Source: Scilla litardierei
Lineage: Eukaryota > Streptophyta > Magnoliopsida > Asparagales > Asparagaceae
Length of the DNA stretch: 64,000 nt
Assembly (NCBI GenBank): GCA_030789695.1
Contig: CM061142.1
Span: 799,915,610 to 799,979,609 of the forward strand
Reading direction: 5' to 3'
How positions within the stretch are numbered: position 1 is the stretch's first letter; every line of letters begins with the position of its first letter. A program made the translations under genes and the position numbers. The notes below the pieces were generated by a model, which saw only the letters and a list, made by a program, of their open reading frames with translations, did not search any database and had not been told where the DNA came from. This document shows positions 10,700 through 22,148 of the stretch, piece after piece.

Positions 10700-13600
10700 T
10701 TGGACAGTGGATGTTCAAAACATATGACAGGAAATGTCAACTTGCTTTCAAACATTATATATAAAGATGGAGGCACAGTTACCTTTGGTGACAACAAAAA
10801 GGGAAAAATCATAGGCACTGGAACAGTTGGTAATACAAATCAGCCTATCATTGAGAATGTTCATCTGGTTGACGGTTTGAAACACAACTTACTTTCTATT
10901 AGTCAATTATGTGATAAAAATTATAAAATAGTTTTTGAACAAAATGATTGCATAATTTATGATTCTGATATGTCATCTATTTTATTTCGTGGTAAGCGTA
11001 AGAATAACATATATATCTTATGCATGTCTATTACCACTAATAATCATTGTTTAATGATTACATCAGATGATACTCTTTTATGGCATAAACGTTTTGGACA
11101 CACTAATTTCAAAAACCTAGCACGTATTTCAAAACACAAGTTAGTTAATGGAATGCCAAATATTTCTTTCAAACACAACCATTTTTGTGATGCTTGTCAA
11201 CAAGGAAAAATGCATAAATCTTCTTTTAAATCAAAGGACGTTATCTCAACACAAAGACCATTAGAACTCCTACACCTAGATTTGTTTGGTCCTTCAAGAG
11301 TAGCTTCTTTGAATAAAAGTAGATATGCATTTGTCATTGTTGATGATTATTCTAGATACACTTGGGTTATATTTTTGCAAAACAAAAATGATGCTTTTGA
11401 AGAATTTTCCGTATTTTGTAAAAAGATACAAAAAATCAAATCCTCTAACATTATCACTATTCGTAGTGATCATGGGGGAGAATTTGAAAATGATTCTTTT
11501 ACCAAGTTTTGTAATGAAAATGGCATTACACACAATTTTTCTTTTCCTCGTACCCCTCAACAAAATGGAGTAGTTGAAAGAAAAAATAGAACTTTACAAG
11601 AATGTGCAAGAACAATGCTTTGTGATAGTAATCTTCCTAAATATTTTTGGGCAGAAGCTGTTGCAACTGCTTGTTACATTATGAATAAAGTTCTTATTAG
11701 GCCATTGCTTAATAAAACTTGTTTTGAATTATTTTTTAATCGTATTCCTCGTGTATCATATTTTAAAGTGTTTGGTTGTAAATGTTTCATTCTTAATACT
11801 AAAGATGCACTTGATAAATTTGATTCTAAATCTGATGAAGGTATTTTTGTTGGATACTCAACACGTAGCAAAGCCTACAGAGTATATAACAAAAGAACTT
11901 CAACAGTTGAAGAATCACTTCATGTCACATTTGATGAGAATCCCTCATCTAATTCTCCCATTATTGATGATGAAGAGAATATATTACCTCTTTCTAATTC
12001 TTTAGATAATATGAAACTTGATGAAATTGATGCTACTAAACATTCTGTTGAGTCTATTTCAGATAATGCAGATCTTCCTAAAGCTTTTGCACAAGTTCCA
12101 AATCATCCATCAGAATTAATCATTGGAGATATTACGGATGGAGTAAGAACTCGTCGCCAAATAGAGCAAATGGCACATTGTGCATTTCTCTCAACCATTG
12201 AACCAAAGAACATCAAAGATGCATGTGAAGACAGTTCATGGATTATAGCTATGCAGGAAGAACTCAACCAATTTCAACGGAATGATGTTTGGGAATTAGT
12301 TCCCAGGCCATCAGATCATTCAATTATTGGTACCAAGTGGGTATTCAAAAATAAATTGGATGAATCTGGTCAGGTAATTAGAAACAAGGCACGATTGGTT
12401 GCACAAGGTTATAATCAAGAAGAAGGTATTGATTATGATGAAACCTATGCACCAGTTGCTCGTCTTGAATCTATTAGAATGTTATTATCATTCGCTTGTT
12501 TTAAAGATTTTAAACTTTTTCAAATGGATGTGAAAAGTGCTTTTCTAAATGGTTTTCTTAAAGAAGAAGTTTATGTAGAACAACCTCCAGGTTTTATTCA
12601 TGAAAATTTTGAAAATCATGTTTTCAAATTGAAAAAGGCTTTATATGGTCTCAAACAAGCACCTCGTGCTTGGTATGAAAGACTTAAAAGCTATCTTTTA
12701 AATTCAGGATATTCTATTGGTAAAATAGATTCTACTTTATTTATTAAAAACATAAATTCTGATATTATCATTATTCAAATATATGTTGATGATATTATTT
12801 TTGGTTCTACTAACAAATCTCTTTGTCAAGATTTCTCTAAAATTATGCAGAAAGAATTTGAGATGAGTCACATGGGTGAACTAAACTACTTCCTTGGTCT
12901 TCAAATCAAACAAATGAAGGAAGGAATATTCATCCACCAAAGCAAGTACTCTAAAGAACTCATCAAACGCTTTGGTTTAGAAAGTTCTGCAGAAAAACGT
13001 ACTCCGATGAGTACATCTACTTCCCTCGACAAAGATTTAAATGGTAAGAGTGTTGATCAACGTCTATACAGAGGTATGATTGGCTCCTTACTTTATCTAA
13101 CTGCCAGTAGACCAGACATTATGTTTTCCGTATGTTTATGTGCACGATTTCAGGCAGATCCTAAAGTTTCACATCTAACTGCCGTAAAACGGATTATTAG
13201 ATATGTTAAATATACTTCTGATTTTGGTTTATTTTATCCTAAAACAAACACATTTGATTTATTATCATATAGTGATGCAGATTTTGCTGGTTGCAAATCA
13301 GATCGTAAAAGTACTAGTGGTACATGTCACTTTTTAGGACATGCCTTAGTTTCTTGGTTTAGCAAAAAGCAAAACTCTGTTTCATTATCTACAACCGAGG
13401 CAGAATATATTGCCGCCGGTTTAGCATGTGCTCAAATTTTATGGATGAAACAAACTATTTCAGACTATGGTATTAATTGTTCCACATGTCCTATAATGTG
13501 TGATAATACTAGTGCTATTAATTTGTCTAAAAATCCAGTTCATCATTCACGCACTAAACATACTGATGTACGTCATCATTTTTTAGATGATCATGTTCAG

Positions 13601-13738
13601 AAAGGTGATATTATTTTAAAATTTATTTCTACTGAACATCAAGTTGCCGATATTTTGACTAAGCCTTTGAAGGAAGAAACTTTTCTCAAGCTTAGAAGAA
13701 ATCTGGGCATTATTAGTGCATCAGAATTCGATTTATGA
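10700..13738 (+). CDS. pol: Pol polyprotein: protease, integrase, RT, RNase H (element 1)
   Basis: About 1010 residues. The frame is open from 10661; the first recognisable block is the aspartic protease motif [11 protein letters not shown] at 10700. Next come the integrase zinc finger ([20 protein letters not shown]) and the integrase core with D194, D257 and E293 (D-35-E spacing), then GKR-type C-terminal sequence. RT shows [22 protein letters not shown] and YVDD at 12782-12793. RNase H has [19 protein letters not shown] and STTEAEY. All catalytic residues I can check are present and there is no internal stop. The frame differs from gag, so expression needs frameshifting, reinitiation or splicing. 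Confidence 0.95.
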   Translation: MDSGCSKHMTGNVNLLSNIIYKDGGTVTFGDNKKGKIIGTGTVGNTNQPIIENVHLVDGLKHNLLSISQLCDKNYKIVFEQNDCIIYDSDMSSILFRGKRKNNIYILCMSITTNNHCLMITSDDTLLWHKRFGHTNFKNLARISKHKLVNGMPNISFKHNHFCDACQQGKMHKSSFKSKDVISTQRPLELLHLDLFGPSRVASLNKSRYAFVIVDDYSRYTWVIFLQNKNDAFEEFSVFCKKIQKIKSSNIITIRSDHGGEFENDSFTKFCNENGITHNFSFPRTPQQNGVVERKNRTLQECARTMLCDSNLPKYFWAEAVATACYIMNKVLIRPLLNKTCFELFFNRIPRVSYFKVFGCKCFILNTKDALDKFDSKSDEGIFVGYSTRSKAYRVYNKRTSTVEESLHVTFDENPSSNSPIIDDEENILPLSNSLDNMKLDEIDATKHSVESISDNADLPKAFAQVPNHPSELIIGDITDGVRTRRQIEQMAHCAFLSTIEPKNIKDACEDSSWIIAMQEELNQFQRNDVWELVPRPSDHSIIGTKWVFKNKLDESGQVIRNKARLVAQGYNQEEGIDYDETYAPVARLESIRMLLSFACFKDFKLFQMDVKSAFLNGFLKEEVYVEQPPGFIHENFENHVFKLKKALYGLKQAPRAWYERLKSYLLNSGYSIGKIDSTLFIKNINSDIIIIQIYVDDIIFGSTNKSLCQDFSKIMQKEFEMSHMGELNYFLGLQIKQMKEGIFIHQSKYSKELIKRFGLESSAEKRTPMSTSTSLDKDLNGKSVDQRLYRGMIGSLLYLTASRPDIMFSVCLCARFQADPKVSHLTAVKRIIRYVKYTSDFGLFYPKTNTFDLLSYSDADFAGCKSDRKSTSGTCHFLGHALVSWFSKKQNSVSLSTTEAEYIAAGLACAQILWMKQTISDYGINCSTCPIMCDNTSAINLSKNPVHHSRTKHTDVRHHFLDDHVQKGDIILKFISTEHQVADILTKPLKEETFLKLRRNLGIISASEFDL

Positions 13739-15089
13739 GTATATTCATTTATTTTTTATTTTTGTGAATTTTTCTATAATTTTTTGGTTACTATTTATTT
13801 TTGGCAGGCTACCAAATTTCGTAGCATGCCAATTTTAAACAATTTTTTTCTGTTCTCCGTTTTGTACCTACTTTGATCCCTGGAATTTGGAATTTTTTAA
13901 AAAACGCTTCTCCTATATTTTATTTTCAAAATCAAATTTCATATCGAAATTCTTACCCGTTCTCTTCCACTTTGTCTCTATCTTTTTGATTCCTGTTGCT
14001 ATCTGTGTTCTCTCTACTGCCACATGGATACTTCTCCTTTGTCTTTTTCCGATATCCTATGCTTTTCACGTTGGACGCAGCACTGACATTCATTCTCATT
14101 CTTCGAACTTTCCATTTTTGCACTCTGTACTTTTGTTTCTCTATTGATTTGGACTTCACAAGAAGACAAAAATTTATTTCTTCTGCCCCTTTTCAAGGCC
14201 AAACCGCAGCCCAATGATCCTTCCTCCCGTTGGAAATTGGTTTCTAATTTAATATATTCAATTCGGCCACCTAACCTCTGGCCAAAACCGCAATCCAATG
14301 GCCACAACCGCAACCCACTTTAATTCGGCCACCTACCCTATTCAATTCGGCTTTCAAAACCGCCACTTGGGTGTTTCTTATTGGTCCAAGCCACCAACCC
14401 ATTTTATCTTTATCCATTCGGGTTGATCTCTTTGGCCTCACGTGAGACACTTCAAATTTGTTTAATATTTTTAACATACTTCACTTCTAAACATTATTTA
14501 TTACACTTCAAATTGCTTCCACCTACCCCTGACATGGCTTTCATTTGGCCTGTCACTTTCTTTTGCTTTCAAATTTTGTTTTGCTTTGACCAAATCTTTT
14601 CTCTTTTTCCCATACACCTAGGAACTTCCCCTTCTTTTATTTTATTTTAACCATTATTTAATATATATTTCTTTCCCAAGTGAACTCTCCCTGACATTTA
14701 TTTTAATATCCCTAGGCACTTCGGCCAGCACATCTCTTGTGGCCAGCGCATCAACTTCCAATATTTTTCACCTACCCTATTAATTTCGGCCTGTCTTTCA
14801 TTATTTTTTTTTATTTTTTCAATGTACCTCGGGCCTGACATCCATTCATATCCTTACGCTTTGGGTCTTCATTTTTTAAATGTAACTCTGGTCACTTCCC
14901 TGATTCTTTTTATATATTTATATATGTACTTCTATCTCCCAATGGTTCTTTTATTTTTGCAACCAACGGGTACACGTTTTTTATCCAACCGCCGCCTCTT
15001 CTTCTTCCCATCTGTTCGGTTTTCTGTATTTTGAATTTTTCTGTTGTTCAAACTTCCTTCAGTTCTAGCAACCGCTTCCACTTCTTATC
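13739..15089 (+). other. Spacer between pol and env-like ORF, element 1
   Basis: Pyrimidine-rich, without a convincing ORF. It opens with a copy of the family palindrome (13801-13832). Short repeats of AATTCGGCCACCTACC occur around 14260-14350. This is where an internal promoter or splice acceptor for the third ORF would be expected; I cannot place either. Confidence 0.7.
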
Positions 15090-16372
15090 ATGGCAACTGA
15101 ATGGGTTTCTGTTTCTCTCTATTTATTTCGTAATCCTTTCATTTCTTTTCACCATCTCTGTTCTTCTCTTCTTCCTCTCTTTGTTTTCATTTCCTATCTT
15201 TCGATCTCCATGGCCGATTCCACATTCCCTTCGCCCTCCGATCGTTTCCGTTCGGCCGCTGCCCAAGAACGTTATCTTCGCTCCGAGGCCACTCGCTTTC
15301 ATCCGGAGCGCTTCCTCGACTACGGCACGCCGATGATGATGCATGTTAAGCAACTTCTCGCTGTTGTTGGGCTCCATCAACTTTGGTCGATCACCAACAA
15401 AACCCCCTATTACCCTACCCTAGTGCGGGAATTCTATGCAAATCTAGAGACTACGGTCCACCGTGGTCAGAAGTACTTCTCCACTCAGGTTCGGGGCGTT
15501 TGCTTCACGGTCGACAGCACCAAGCTAGCCACCATCATCAATCAGCCGCCCAATAATCTCGGCCTCCTCTCTTTTCCGATGGATGACGTTGTTATCCTTT
15601 CTCGTCTCGCCCCAAAGATGACCCCTCATATGTCTGCGACTAAACTTCGTCCAGAGGCCCGCATCCTCCACAAAATCGTCATTTTCAATTTGATGCCGAA
15701 GGCTGGGTCTGTGAATTATTTGAGCAATGCCTATCTTCATTGTCTCTATGCGATCATGGCCGGATATCCTATTCACTGGGGCCATCTGCTTCTTCGCTAT
15801 ATGATGCGTCCGGTTACCACCCATTTTTATTTCCCATGTCTCATCACACTCATACTTCGCGCATTTGGTGTTCCCACCGACGGCGAACTGTTGCTTCAGA
15901 ATGATGTTCACATCGATGAAAACATCCTCCAAAGCATGGGACTACCGGGTGATGCTTCTCTTCTCCCGACGATGACGCCGATGACGACAACACGATTGCT
16001 TCTGACGATGACTCTTCGCATCCTCCTGCTCCGCCCTCTTCCTCTCGTAGCAAGGCCCCGTTTCCAGGCTCTTCCCTCTCTCGCTGCGGCAGGAAGATTC
16101 ATACGTCTAAGGATGGAGTTAGCCCTTCTCGAGAGACCAATGCAGTTCTCTTCGATCGTCTTTCTACTCAGGTTGCTGACGGGTTTGCTGGTATTCAGAT
16201 TCAGATGAGTAAGTATGACGATGTTCTTCGTCACCACTCCACCGTTCTTGAGCAGATTCAAGTGGAACAATCCTCACTTCGCTCTTCGCTGGAATCCGCC
16301 GACATCCTCCCTACCCGTCGCACCCGCACCCGTCGCTCCTCCCCGGGTTCCTCGTCGTACCATCCTCATTGA
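15090..16372 (+). pseudogene. Env-like third ORF (putative plant transposon protein type), frameshifted
   Basis: The frame runs from ATG 15090. A second ATG at 15210 in a good context (CCATGGCC) may be the real start. Codons 19-40 from the first ATG are strongly hydrophobic, like a signal or membrane anchor. The core has PTLVREFYANLE, a block typical of the third ORF of Sirevirus-like elements and of plant-transposon-associated proteins. After about 15953 the coding pattern (acidic Asp run, Ser/Pro linker, coiled-coil-like tail, Arg-rich end) moves to another frame that stops at 16370-16372, so one indel has split the ORF. Its role in any family is unproven; true envelope function is only an analogy. 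Confidence 0.65.
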
Positions 16373-17148
16373 TTCCCTGTTTTCCGTTGGTCGCCTCCAC
16401 TCCATGCTTGCTATGACTTTCGCCTATCCTTGCTTTACCATCTGCCGTCTGGTTGCTCTTCATGATTCTCGGTTGTTCTATCACTGGTTCTGGATTCTCT
16501 TGGTTGCATTCGTCTGCTGGTAGTATGTTGGTTGTATGTGGCGTTAGTATGCTGGTTCTGTATGTTGGTTGTTTATGGGGGTTCATATGTAGTTTTAGTA
16601 TGTTGGTCGTCTATGACGTTAGTATGTTGGTCGCTGGTTCTGTATTTTGCAGTTTCTGTATGTTGTTTTAGTAGGTGTTTGTTATATGTCATATGTTGGT
16701 CTTTGATGCATGCTATGTACTGGGCTTGGCCTTTCCTTAAGTTGTTTTATCATGGTTGTTATGCTAATATATTATAGTTCTTTTGTGTACTTCGTCTCTC
16801 TGATTTGGTGTTAGTTACTTTAAGTGTTAGTTACTTTTGTTCCTTATATGCTCCTTACATAATCTGTCTCTGTTCATTTTTTAATTTCCTCCGTTTTCTA
16901 ATTTGGCCTGCTACGAAAAATCGTAGCTTGCCAATTTCTCTTTTCCACTTTTTGTGGATGACAAAGGGGGAGAAAATATGCATATATTCAGGGGGAGTCT
17001 ATATGACTATACTCAGGGGGAGTAACATCAGTAACATCACATTACATATCACATATCAACATCATGTTAATCACTCCTTGTCTTTTTACTCACATGATTA
17101 TTTCACATTTTATACTTCATTATTTGTCATCATCAAAAAGGGGGAGAA
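16373..17148 (+). other. 3' untranslated region with polypurine-tract ladder, element 1
   Basis: A T-rich stretch with repeated GTATGTTGGT words (16520-16640), then a palindrome copy (16903-16934). Four GGGGGAG tracts follow, near 16966, 16990, 17018 and 17140. The last, AAAAAGGGGGAGAA at 17135-17148, abuts the 3' LTR and is the functional polypurine tract. Confidence 0.85.
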
Positions 17149-18458
17149 TGTTGGAACTTGGTATTTCCATCCTCTCTTCCATAAGGTTTTGATGTGACAA
17201 ATCAATATATTTCATGTTACTAACTTTATCTATGCAGATGTGCAGCTACAACGCAAATTCATTCACATCACGCATTTGATCAAAGTACAAGGATCCTCTG
17301 CAAAAACAACCTTGCTACTCAAATTACGTGTGAAACACGTATCTACGGAATGATGTAATTTTTACTTTTTAGATAGCTTCAGGGCCTTGGTTATATCATA
17401 TCATATATCCCTAAAGCTCAAATCTACATCATCTCCTAACTCATTTGATCCTAAGTCAAAATTCGTATTTTTAAGTATTAGCCTACTAGGATTTATCCTA
17501 GCCTACCAAAACAGTTATATTTTGACTTGATACTTTCAGACAAGGATCTATCCGTTGTCTATTCCACGTCACCAAAATTTTGTGACCGTTTGTTACCGTT
17601 TCAAAATTGGCAGGCTACGAATTTTCGTAGCATGCCAAAATGCTTTTGGGACTGAAACTTTCCAGAACAGTTTCTGACCGTTCTCCAACGTTCCTCTCAG
17701 TTTCTGAACGTTGTGCAACGTCTCTTTTAGAGCCGTTCACAACCGTTTCTAAAACCTATAAAAGGAGGGGTACCCCCTCTCATTTTCCACACACTTTCCT
17801 CTTCTAAATTCTGATTTTGTTGAAAGCAAGTCTTTAATTTTCTTAAGTAATTCTGCCATTAGTTGTTCTTTTCTTATTTGTAAGAAGAAATCATTAGATT
17901 TCTCTCTTCATTTAAGAACGGAAGAACTTGGATTTTCAACATCACTTTTGGAAAGTTGTTTGTGTTCATAATTGCAAGAAGATATCAATAGATCTCTCTC
18001 TTCTTTTATGAACCAGAGAACTTCAAGTGTTGCGCTTCATTACATATCTTTTACATCTTGAAGTTCATCTTCTAAACACCAGCCTTGAATTCATTCTCTG
18101 AAATTTATAACAGGGCTATAGGTGTTTTTCTATTTCTTATTTAACCGGTTGGAATCTCTGTTTAGAGATTGTACAAAGTTTGGGACACGAGGAGTGTCGC
18201 CATTTTTGTAAGTTCGTGCTTGCGGGGCAAGTGATTATAGTGGATTGAAAATCTCTACGGGGTAGAGGACTGGAGTAGGATCACAAGGATCCGAACCAGG
18301 ATAAATCTCTGTGTTTGCAATTGGTTTAATTTTCAGCACTTGTCATTTTATTTCTGTGCCATCTTTGCAAATATTACTAACATTTTATTTGCGACAATTT
18401 TTTAATATACACTATTCACCCCCCTCTAGTGTATTGATCCTTACAGGCTAAAATTACA
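17149..18458 (+). repeat. 3' LTR of element 1
   Basis: A 1310-bp copy of 7549-8860 with a handful of differences, followed by the target duplication CGGGC at 18459-18463. The stem-loop is at 18409-18432. Confidence 0.97.
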
Positions 18459-19256
18459 CGGGCGTCATTTTTCCACGCGTAGGCTTCGTCAACTGTCGCT
18501 AATCTGGAGGACGGATCCAGAGGTATAATCCTTAAAATTTTAATTTTTAATCATGATCATGATTGTTTTTCCATCGATCTCGCAAGACCGGAATGGAGAT
18601 TGGGTTGATATTCTAAAACGACGATTTTTAATTCTAGATTTCATATTTTTCGTATCATCAAAATCCCTATTTTAGGGTCCATATTCTCTTAAATATGTTT
18701 GATACTGAATAAATTGGCTACGCACATATTTGGGCTACCCTTCACGGCGTCTTCGCTGTGCCCGCCTGCCTTTGCGGCGGTGCCACCCCCGCGACCGCCC
18801 AGAAGTCGGTGACCCCCTGCCTAGCAGCGGGGTCGTTCCCCCCCTTGAGCTCTGCCTCACAACGGGGTCCCCGCCTCGAGCCCCGCCTCACGGCACGGTT
18901 TCCCTCTGTCGCCGTGTGCGGCTTGCTGCTTTGCGGCACTGAAAGGGGCAGCAGCGGCAAACCCTAGCCGCCGCCCCCTTTCCCCCATGTTTCAATTAAA
19001 ACCCTGTGGGCCTCAGGCACGCATGCTAAATATGTTACAAAAAAAGAAAAAAGAAGAAGGGCACTGGCCTTAGCCTGCAACCCCATTGTGGGCCTCAGAC
19101 CCGCAACCAATGTTAAACTAAAATTTTTTTTGGTGCGGGCCTGAAGCCCGCAGCCACACTGCGGGCTTCAGGCTCGTAGGCCGAATAAGTTGAAAAAAAA
19201 GAAATTGAAAATGAAAAGGGGGAGGAACATATTATTAAAAATAAATTAGTTTTTTG
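18459..19256 (+). other. Leader of the decayed copia, first part
   Basis: Contains GATCCAGAGGTATAATCC, like the CTAGAGGTAATTTCC of the better copy at 35841. A G/C-rich stretch at 18740-18960 has motifs such as CAACGGGGTCCCC and CAGCGGGGTC, an eroded form of the C-run/G-run hairpin array at 36016-36790. From 19005 to 19180 there are four GGGCCT(C/G)-type repeats, matching the GGGCCTGCAGCCC series at 36950-37170. No gene is seen. Confidence 0.6.
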
Positions 19257-21324
19257 TGTAAGGGACCCTGCGTAGCTACACACACACTAGAGGGGTGGTT
19301 GAATAGTGTAATAGCAAGCAAAGTGCTTAATTAAAAGTTACTAAAATTAAAGCACAATAAGCAGTGGAAATAAACAGAGTGCTCAACAACAACAATCGCA
19401 AACACAAGGATTTTACCCTGGTTCCCCAAAACTTGGGTACGTCCAGCCACACCAATATTCACTATAATTCCCACAAAGAGAAGTGAATACAAATCTCACA
19501 AGGAGATACCTCACCAAGAGGATTTTGCCCTACACAATGACCTAACCAACCCTACACAGTGGTCAAACTCCCACCTAGAGAATTACTAACTCCCACTCAG
19601 AGAATTAGGGTTAGCCCTACACTAGGACACCAAACTCCAACAAAGAGAGTTACTCCCACAAAGAGAGTTATTCCCACTAAGAGAAATTCTCCCACAAAGA
19701 GAGAGACTAATTTCCACAAAGAGAATTAGTGTTTCGAAAAAAAACAAAACGAAACAACACTTACCTATGCCTTGATATGATCTTACCAATGTGAAGAAGA
19801 AGGCATGCAAGTGAATGACCAAGTGCTTGAGATAGCTTTGATTGCACTTGATGATCTTTCTCTCTTCTAGGAATGAATCCTAACACTTCTCACTTGAGTG
19901 TATGAAATGAAGAGAAAAAAGATGTTCTCCAAGAAAAGGAACGAGATTGAAATCCCTTGGAGAAATTCCCTTGAGCTTAAATGCTATATCATAAGATTGA
20001 AGCTCTAATGAGGGAATGGGAGAGATTAGGAGTGGCTATTGATTCTCAAAGCTATTCAATAATAACCAAGTGTTCTAAATGAACTAAGCCAACTCCTATA
20101 TAGGAAGTCCAAAGGAACCCATAAAACCAGCCAAAAACCCAAAGGGAAGAAATCTATAATGGCTAGATTTGGGCAGTTTATGGCCCAGACAGTCGACTGA
20201 TGAACAAAAGACAGTCGACTGTTCAATGGCTAGAAAAATCCTAACGGCTATAATCTGAGCCAGGACAGTCGAATGTAGAAGACTACACAGGCGACTGTAA
20301 AACATACAGTCAACTGTATATCCTTCATTAGGTGACTGCTGCAGGGGATGGAGAAAAACAGAGAGTTGTATCTTTCTCCCAATATACATACAGGCGACTG
20401 ATGAACAATGACCAGGCGACTGTAAAATAGACAGGCGACTGTATAACCTCCATCAGTCGACTGCTGCCTTTCAAACGACTGATGGCCATTTCACAGGCGA
20501 CTGTAAAAACAGCAACAGGCGACTGTCTTGCAAATTGGTATGAAGCCCAGAAAATGCAAGAAGCGCACAATCGACTGTCGACCAATTCACAGGCGACTGT
20601 AAAAACACAGGCGACTGTAAATTGAACATCAGTCAACTGATGCGAAAAGCTCAAGAAGAGTCAATAGAAATATTGACTTGAGCCGTGCATCACCGTCGTC
20701 TGTAGAAGGCTCGACAGGCGACTGGAATCACCCAGTCGACTGTAAAACCTTCATCAGGCGACTGTTGGAGAGCTAGAGACTCCAAATGAGTCTTTGGGTT
20801 AGGTGAACCTATAGGGTTGGATTCTATGATAATCCTAAGGCTAACTAAGATGGTGAAATGCATATGCATGAGAGTATGACCATCTATCAAGGCATTACAA
20901 TAATCCTAGACTCAAAAAGAGAAATGCAAGTAATTGAAATTACATGGATTACAAATTGCATCTCCTAGAGTCTGAGTCTTCAAGCTCATGATACCTTGAT
21001 GCTCCCCATCATCTCCAAGCTTTGGCACTCCTTGATGAGCTTCCTTTCATCATGCTCCAAGCTTCTCTAGATGACCATCCATCATCATGCTCCAAGCTTT
21101 GGCTTCATTAGATGATCTTCATGACTTCATCCAAGCTTGAGCACACCATCACTCTTGGAGGTCTTAAAGATATTCCTTGCAATATCCTCCCAGCATTATG
21201 CTTTGTCTCATCAACATATAATCATTAAGATAAACTGAGACTAAAACATAAGATTGATTAGTACACTAACATTATGTATTGATCATCATCAAAACAACGT
21301 TAGTCTTGAACCCAAGAACTAACA
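19257..21324 (-). mobile_element. Sirevirus solo LTR (family A relative), minus strand
   Basis: It starts TGTTAGTTCTTGG on the minus strand at 21324 and ends CCCTTACA at 19257. TTTTG flanks both sides (19252-19256 and 21325-21329). The stem-loop characteristic of Sirevirus LTR ends is at 19284-19319, and a minus-strand TATATA box is at 20097-20102. The U3 palindromes CAGTCGACTG/CAGGCGACTG (20187-20770) are those of Sirevirus A, but length and sequence differ from the A LTR at 41537-43352. No internal region is left, so it arose by LTR-LTR recombination. Confidence 0.9.
20187..20770. repeat. Palindrome array CAGTCGACTG / CAGGCGACTG in solo LTR U3
   Basis: About twenty copies of a self-complementary decamer (A)CAGTCGACTG(T) or its CAGGCGACTG variant, irregularly spaced and ending about 85 bases upstream (minus strand) of the TATATA box. 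Confidence 0.9.
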
Positions 21325-22148
21325 TTTTGGGGGCCAAAAATTCAAGAAAATTTGATAACAATAGGGAACGAAAATGGGACCTTTTGGGCATTATTTGGGG
21401 GTATATAAAAAGGAAAACTATTTTCTTTGACGTAGAACAAGTAATTTGGGCATCTTTCAATTTTATTTGAACTAGCACATATAGCACAACATGTTGCATA
21501 ATATGATACCATTTTAGGATCATACTTATATGCATTGCATCACTTTTTAAGGCTCATTCTCTGGATAAACTTATGCTTGGTTATGCGGTATTAACGTAAT
21601 AATTAAGAAGATCACGCGACCGCTCTGCCGTTAGTCATCTAACCTAACGGTGTATAACGTTGCATAGTGGTCCAATAATTATTAAGTATTTAAATTGTTA
21701 TGTTTATCCTCTTGTGAATTTGAGATGCTTGTGATGTCTGTGATGCCTGTGATGAAAATGTTTGATGAGCACAAATTTTTGCATGGATGTCTAATTGTGG
21801 TTTTGGATCGGTTGTTTAAGTCCCACATTTTACTTTTCTTGCAGTTTCTTTTCTTTTTGAGAGAAATTGTAGTGAGGAAATTATGTAATGTTCAAGACTG
21901 ATGACTACTTTCCTTAGAGGCAGAGGCTACTCTTGAAGCTGAAAAATTTATAAATAGGGCCCACATGGTTTTCAAAGTTGTAATTTCTTTTTTGCTTTCA
22001 TTTGTGTAATATGGACTGTAATATGGACTTTCGACACTTTTATTTATGTGGGAGTGGAGAAATTAGCTTATTCATTTAAAAATTGCCTCCGCATGGAAAT
22101 GTTTGATGTATTATTAATACATGCAAATTTGTGTTCTGCTAGAAAAAA
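21325..22148 (+). other. Leader of the decayed copia, second part
   Basis: Non-coding. It holds the block GCGACCGCTCTGCCGTTAGT and its hairpin partner CTAACGG (21616-21654), nearly identical to 37306-37344. Further stretches (for example 21830-21870 and 22000-22050) align loosely with 37540-37760. Confidence 0.7.

Larger units (their letters stand above)
7549..18458 (+). mobile_element. Complete Sirevirus (Ty1-copia), element 1
   Basis: A 10.9-kb element with two LTRs (7549-8860 and 17149-18458), TGTTGG...TTACA termini and a perfect 5-bp target duplication CGGGC (7544-7548 and 18459-18463). Order: LTR, Met-type primer site, gag, pol, long spacer, env-like ORF, several polypurine tracts, LTR. 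By eye the LTRs differ at about seven substitutions and two single-base indels in ~1310 bp (about 99.4% identity). At an assumed rate of 1.3e-8 per site per year that means an insertion of roughly 0.2 million years. Gag and pol are open; the third ORF is frameshifted. Confidence 0.97.

Noticed and set aside
14822..15034. Short hydrophobic ORFs in the element 1 spacer (also 13887-14147 and 16805-17197)
   Set aside because: Pyrimidine-rich DNA gives Phe/Leu/Ser-rich frames by chance; there is no conservation in the other Sireviruses.
15090..16372. Host gene captured by element 1
   Set aside because: The LVREFYANL-type block recurs in the third ORF of Sirevirus B at the same position, so it belongs to the element.
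19622..19822. Tandem AGAGAGTTA/CCACAAAGAG words suggesting a satellite
   Set aside because: They lie within the solo LTR (R/U5 side), are short and irregular, and resemble the TTGTGGGAGT words at the same place in the Sirevirus A LTR.
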